Both the position numbers and the translations under genes were made by a program. A stretch of 9,578 nucleotides of DNA from Treponema sp. (GTDB lineage Bacteria; Spirochaetota; Spirochaetia; Treponematales; Breznakiellaceae). The DNA lies in assembly GCA_031288005.1 (NCBI GenBank), contig JAITSE010000032.1:1-9578 (forward strand), read 5' to 3'. Shown piece by piece: positions 6,819-9,578 of this stretch (position 1 is the stretch's first letter; each line of letters begins with the position of its first letter). The notes under the pieces were generated by a model. It was given only the letters and a program-made list of their open reading frames with translations, did not search any database and had not been told where the DNA came from.

Positions 6819-7800
6819 GCTTTACCATGCGGGCGGTTTTGCCCGGCTGCTTTCCCTGCTGGGAGAGCCTGGAACTGTGGTGATCCAGACCCACGACTTT
6901 CCGGATCACGATGCGGCGGCTTCGGCTTTCGCGCTGGGAGAACTCCTCCGCCTCAACGGATACGATGTCCGCCTGCTCTACCGGGGGGAGATACGCAGCC
7001 ACTCCCTCAGAGCTATGCTCTCTGAACTAAAAATAGATTTGCGCCGTGTAAAAAACATGGCCGGGGACGGCCTTCTTAAATGTCCCTGCATCGTGGTGGA
7101 CGGAAATCCGGCCAATACCAACGCCCGGCCCCTTACGGAGTATCTGCTTGGCGTAGTGGATCACCACAGCGGCGCTGTTCCTGACTGCCCCTTCACGGAC
7201 ATAGACGCCGCTTCAGGCTCATGTTCCGCTCTGGTCGCCCGGTATTGGGAAGAAGCGGGTCTGACGCCGGAGAAGAACATTGCCACCGCCCTGCTCATGG
7301 GTATAGAGATGGACACGGATTTTCTTAGCCGTCGGGTGAGCAGGCTTGACATAGACGCGCTGCACCGGCTCTTTTTTCTAGCCGACCGGGAATTCAGCGC
7401 GGCGACGCTCAAGACTTCCCTTTCAATTAAGGACCTGCCTTCGCTTAAAACGGCAATAGACAATTCCAAAATCCGGGGAAATATCTTTTTTTCGCTGATT
7501 AACATGGACGCTTCCCAGGAAGTCATTTCGATTCTGGCTGATTTTTTCCTGCGCTTCCGGGAAATCCTTATAACCATTATTGTTGAGACTGAAGGGGAAG
7601 CCCGCCATGTTTCGGTCCGCAGCAGAGACCCGCGCATTTCCGCCGCCCGCATAATCCGGGAAGCCCTGAAAGATCTTGGCTCAGGCGGCGGGCATGATTA
7701 TATGGCCGGCGGCCTTATAGATACCGGGACGGCAATCAACGAAGACGCTCTGTTTCAGCGTTTTCTTGACGCCGCCTTAAAAGAACAGGAGAACACATGA
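6808..7800 (+). CDS. DHH/DHHA1 family phosphoesterase (NrnA/DhhP-like)
   Basis: A 330-aa protein with the complete metal-binding signature of DHH subfamily 1. Motif I is HDFPDHDAAAS (residues 29-39), Asp98 is in VVDGN, DHH is at 118-120 in VVDHHSG, and DTD is at 169-171. The DHHA1 substrate domain has GGGH at 293-296. Family members use two metal ions, usually manganese, to hydrolyse short RNA (nanoRNase), 3'-phosphoadenosine 5'-phosphate, or c-di-AMP/pApA. Sequence alone does not separate these. Length is close to NrnA (about 313 aa), and no extra PAS/GGDEF-type domains or membrane helices are present, so it is not a full-length GdpP. Start ATG 6808 has GGAAGAG (6791-6797) at 10 nt. The stop overlaps the next start as ATGA. 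Cytoplasmic. Confidence 0.9.
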   Translation: MLSKLYHAGGFARLLSLLGEPGTVVIQTHDFPDHDAAASAFALGELLRLNGYDVRLLYRGEIRSHSLRAMLSELKIDLRRVKNMAGDGLLKCPCIVVDGNPANTNARPLTEYLLGVVDHHSGAVPDCPFTDIDAASGSCSALVARYWEEAGLTPEKNIATALLMGIEMDTDFLSRRVSRLDIDALHRLFFLADREFSAATLKTSLSIKDLPSLKTAIDNSKIRGNIFFSLINMDASQEVISILADFFLRFREILITIIVETEGEARHVSVRSRDPRISAARIIREALKDLGSGGGHDYMAGGLIDTGTAINEDALFQRFLDAALKEQENT

Positions 7801-8978
7801 ACGATACCCGCATGACAATCAAATTAAAAGACAGGGAAATCATTCTTGTCGGAACAGCCCACGTCTCCAGGGACAGCATACGCGAAGTGGAATGCGCCAT
7901 CAGGGAAGAAAAACCGGCCATAGTCTGCGTCGAACTTGATTCAGGACGCTACGCATCCATCAGTCGGCAGGACAACTGGGAGAAATTGGACGTGATCAAG
8001 GTGTTCCGGGAGGGGAAAGGCTTTGTGCTTATAGCGAATCTGGTCCTCGCCGGGTTTCAGCGCCGTATGGGGGAAGAATTGGGGGTAAAGCCGGGGGAAG
8101 AGATGAAAACCGCCGTGGAAACCGCCAAAGACTTAGGCGTACCCTTCGCCCTCTGTGACCGGGAAGTGCATATCACCCTCAGCAGGGCCTGGAACCGCTG
8201 CGGCCTGTGGAGCAAGTGCAAGCTCCTGGCTTCTCTCCTGTCCAGCGCCTTTACTTCGGAAAAATTCAGCGAAGAAGAAGTTGAGCGGCTAAAGAGCCGC
8301 AATGAGCTTGACGGCATGATGTCGGAACTGGCCGCATACCTGCCCAGCGTAAAAGAGGTTCTTATTGACGAGAGGGACCTGTACCTTGCGGCCAAAATCT
8401 GGGAAGCCGGCGCCAAAAGCGGCGGAAAGCAGCTTGCCGTGGTAGGGGCGGGCCATCTTATGGGAATCCGGGCGCAGCTTGAAAAAATCGCCGGCCGCGG
8501 GGAAAACGTGGACCTATCCGGCCTGGACAAAACTCCGCCCGCCAGGGCTTTATCCAAAGCAGCAGGGTGGATTATTCCCCTGTTCATTGCCGCCATCATC
8601 GTTCTGGGCTTTTTTCGCTCCGGCGCCGATCTGAGCCTTGAAATGCTCATCCGCTGGGTTTTGCTCAACGGCTCCCTGGCGGCGCTGGGAACCGTCATAG
8701 CCCTGGGACACCCCCTGTCGGTTCTGGTCTCTTTTGTGGGCGCGCCCATAGCCACCGTCAATCCTTTCATTGGGGTGGGGCTTTTTTCTGGCATAACGGA
8801 AGCGCTTATACGGAAACCCCGTGTGATAGACACTGAAACTCTCCCGGAAGATATATGCAGCCTGAAAGGTATATACCGGAACCGCATTACCAGGGCGCTC
8901 TTGGTGTTTTTTCTGTCTTCCCTGGGCGGCGCCACAGGAAACTTCATCGCGATTCCCATGCTGGCGCGTTTGTTATAG
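7797..8978 (+). CDS. TraB/PrgY-family membrane protein
   Basis: A 393-aa protein of the TraB/PrgY (TIKI/GumN-related) family. The N-terminal domain carries VGTAHVS with His22, then CVELD (Glu46) and VVGAGH with His220. These are the conserved GxxH, Glu and GxGH elements thought to bind metal in related TIKI-type proteases. From residue about 258 to the end there are roughly four hydrophobic segments, including GHPLSVL and FVGAPIATVNPFIGVG, typical of the long TraB form anchored in the membrane. PrgY of Enterococcus plasmids blocks a peptide pheromone, but chromosomal homologues are widespread and of unknown role, so no conjugation link should be assumed. AGGAG (7787-7791) lies 5 nt before the ATG. 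The start overlaps the DHH stop by 4 nt. Last gene of the operon; no clear terminator follows. Confidence 0.88.
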   Translation: MNDTRMTIKLKDREIILVGTAHVSRDSIREVECAIREEKPAIVCVELDSGRYASISRQDNWEKLDVIKVFREGKGFVLIANLVLAGFQRRMGEELGVKPGEEMKTAVETAKDLGVPFALCDREVHITLSRAWNRCGLWSKCKLLASLLSSAFTSEKFSEEEVERLKSRNELDGMMSELAAYLPSVKEVLIDERDLYLAAKIWEAGAKSGGKQLAVVGAGHLMGIRAQLEKIAGRGENVDLSGLDKTPPARALSKAAGWIIPLFIAAIIVLGFFRSGADLSLEMLIRWVLLNGSLAALGTVIALGHPLSVLVSFVGAPIATVNPFIGVGLFSGITEALIRKPRVIDTETLPEDICSLKGIYRNRITRALLVFFLSSLGGATGNFIAIPMLARLL

Positions 8979-9087
8979 CTTTCATTATTTAAGAAGAAGC
9001 CGTGCATTGCAAAGGCCCGGAGCCGGTTTGCTTGGAGTTTTGCGGATTATTTTTGGGTGAAGTGCAATTTGCTTTGCAAATTGCTTA

Positions 9088-9142
9088 GGAGTTTTGGGAG
9101 CGGCGTCTAAGTTGCGGATATTGTTGTAAGTCCCAAAACTCC
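9088..9142. repeat. 12-bp inverted repeat pair
   Basis: GGAGTTTTGGGA (9088-9099) and TCCCAAAACTCC (9131-9142) are perfect reverse complements separated by 31 nt. Both are variants of the GGAGTTTTGCGG motif in which CGG is replaced by GGA. Confidence 0.75.
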
Positions 9143-9176
9143 AAGAGAACCGCGTAGCGGTTCTCAAGTGCGGGGA
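9134..9176 (+). repeat. Composite repeat, copy A (simple hairpin)
   Basis: It starts with the 18-mer CAAAACTCCAAGAGAACC (9134-9151) and ends with the 19-mer CGGTTCTCAAGTGCGGGGA (9158-9176). Between and across them the arms GAGAACCGC (9145-9153) and GCGGTTCTC (9157-9165) form a perfect 9-bp stem with a GTA loop. The same 18-mer and 19-mer recur in copy B. Confidence 0.85.
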
Positions 9177-9203
9177 AAATTGCAAGCCGCTAAGCAAGCC
9201 GTA

Positions 9204-9233
9204 GGCTTGCTTAGGCTTGCTTAGGCTTGCTTA
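9204..9233 (+). repeat. Three tandem copies of a 10-bp unit
   Basis: GGCTTGCTTA is repeated at 9204-9213, 9214-9223 and 9224-9233. The first copy is also the right arm of the palindrome 9190-9214, whose left arm is CTAAGCAAGCC. The arm has therefore been amplified in direct orientation after the palindrome. Confidence 0.9.
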
Positions 9234-9270
9234 GGGAAAGAAGCCTGGGGGTCAGACCTCTGAAACCATT

Positions 9271-9286
9271 GCGGGGAGTTTTGCGG
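9271..9286 (+). repeat. 16-bp direct repeat, first copy
   Basis: GCGGGGAGTTTTGCGG occurs here and again identically at 9444-9459. This copy lies in a larger imperfect palindrome in which ATTGCGGGG (9269-9276 and flank) faces CCCCTGCAAT (9287-9296) with one bulge. Shorter versions are at 9031-9045 (plus) and 9526-9535 (inverted). Confidence 0.8.
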
Positions 9287-9376
9287 CCCCTGCAATCAGG
9301 CAAAGCTGAGACCGGAGGTCTCAAGATTGCTTAGGGATTTTCAAGCGGCCTCCAAGGGCCGCTCTGGTCCAACCCG

Positions 9377-9450
9377 CAAAACTCCAAGAGAACCATCGGT
9401 TCTACGAACCGCTAAGGGACCGGAGGTCCCACGGTTCTCAAGTGCGGGGA
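9377..9450 (+). repeat. Composite repeat, copy B (with inserted hairpins)
   Basis: It has the same ends as copy A: the 18-mer at 9377-9394 and the 19-mer at 9432-9450. The interior is 37 nt instead of 6. The outer stem GAGAACC (9388-9394) with GGTTCTC (9433-9439) encloses two perfect hairpins, CGGTTC/GAACCG with loop TAC (9397-9411) and GGGACC/GGTCCC with loop GGA (9416-9430). The folded form would be a three-way junction. Confidence 0.85.
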
Positions 9451-9463
9451 GTTTTGCGGACCG

Positions 9464-9478
9464 CGGTTCTACGAACCG
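9464..9478 (+). repeat. Second copy of a 15-nt TAC-loop palindrome
   Basis: CGGTTCTACGAACCG is identical to 9397-9411 inside copy B. Here it stands outside the composite unit, right after the 16-bp repeat, and is followed by ATGG where the first copy is preceded by CCAT. Confidence 0.85.
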
Positions 9479-9578
9479 ATGGGTCGCTTTGAACTGTTTG
9501 TGATTGTGAACTTTTTGTAAGCTAAAAAACTCCCCGGATTTATCCCGTGGAACCAGCCGTCCTGAAATCAATGCGGGG

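Larger units (their letters stand above)
9031..9388. repeat. 15-bp perfect inverted repeat enclosing much of the array
   Basis: CTTGGAGTTTTGCGG at 9031-9045 is the exact reverse complement of CCGCAAAACTCCAAG at 9374-9388. The interval between them holds several hairpins, the tandem triplication and one copy of the composite unit. Such ends could mark an inserted element, but no target duplication or transposase is visible. Confidence 0.7.
8979..9578. repeat. Palindrome-rich repeat region without genes
   Basis: These 600 nt hold no credible gene. They contain seven perfect palindromes that all have a 3-nt loop: 9064-9084, 9145-9165, 9190-9214, 9307-9323, 9397-9411, 9416-9430 and 9464-9478. 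Arm lengths are 6-11 bp and loop sequences are TTT, GTA, GTA, GGA, TAC, GGA and TAC. Further hairpins have larger or bulged loops (9344-9363 and, imperfectly, 9009-9031). Recurrent linkers such as TTGCTTAGG (9082, 9228 and 9329) and GGAGTTTTGCGG separate them. The last bases (GCGGGG) match the beginning of the 16-mer repeat, so the array probably continues past the window. Intergenic or structured-RNA origin is possible; it is not a CRISPR. Confidence 0.85.

Noticed and set aside
7797..8978. TraB as evidence of a conjugative plasmid
   Set aside because: The long, membrane-anchored TraB/PrgY form is common on chromosomes. No transfer, replication or partition genes are nearby.
8057..9007. 316-codon minus-strand frame opposite TraB
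   Set aside because: Ser/Arg/Pro-rich translation typical of an antisense shadow; the plus strand encodes a clear TraB-family protein.
8985..9197. 70-codon minus-strand frame at the left end of the repeats
   Set aside because: Same reasoning: it spans hairpins and low-complexity linkers and has no supporting signal.
9134..9482. Integron attC sites
   Set aside because: No GTTRRRY/RYYYAAC core pairs with the usual L and R boxes, stems lack the extrahelical bases of attC, and no cassette genes lie between them.
9341..9571. 76-codon minus-strand frame within the repeats
   Set aside because: Built from palindrome arms and linkers, with no ribosome binding site or recognisable fold; best explained by lack of stops in repeats.
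9031..9578. CRISPR array
   Set aside because: Repeats differ in length, lie in both orientations and have irregular spacing (for example 173 nt between the 16-mers). Spacers are themselves palindromic, and no cas gene is present.

Overview
The window looks like chromosomal DNA of a spirochaete, most likely a Treponema-type organism. Three lines of evidence support this: three short-lipobox lipoproteins (two of them TPR proteins), a moderate GC content of roughly 50-55% judged by eye, and a DHH/TraB gene pair set among treponeme-style conserved hypotheticals. The assignment is inferred from gene content; no rRNA or other marker gene is present.

Left part (1-3337, plus strand): about 200 nt of leader with two stem-loops, then a compact run of four genes. 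These are a divergent uracil-phosphoribosyltransferase-like protein (204-1274), a TPR lipoprotein overlapping it by 4 nt (1271-2377), a DUF503/YlxP small protein (2389-2676) and a small putative lipoprotein (2678-3337). Tight spacing suggests one operon. A weak stem-loop lies in the 84-nt gap to the next, convergent gene.

Middle (3422-5257, minus strand): one large membrane-anchored extracytoplasmic protein of about 611 aa that I do not recognise. A 127-nt divergent promoter region follows, with a dyad over the minus-strand -35 box.

Right part (5385-8978, plus strand): a tightly overlapping three-gene operon of TPR lipoprotein, DHH/DHHA1 phosphoesterase (NrnA/DhhP type) and TraB/PrgY-family membrane protein. 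Overlaps are 11 nt and 4 nt, so the three are probably translated together. A role linking nucleotide turnover at the membrane to a periplasmic scaffold is inference only.

Far right (8979-9578): 600 nt with no convincing gene, packed with short repeats. It holds seven perfect palindromes that all have exactly 3-nt loops, a two-copy composite repeat whose second copy carries further hairpins in place of the loop, 16-mer direct repeats, 12- and 15-bp inverted repeats, and a 10-bp tandem triplication. It appears to run off the end of the window. This is the most unusual part of the window.

A second pattern is in translation starts. The three genes that begin transcription units (204, 5257 on minus, 5385) have no Shine-Dalgarno but a TANNNT box 7-8 nt before the ATG. 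Most operon-internal genes (starts at 1271, 2678, 6808, 7797) have clear purine-rich ribosome binding sites. This points to leaderless mRNAs for the lead genes.
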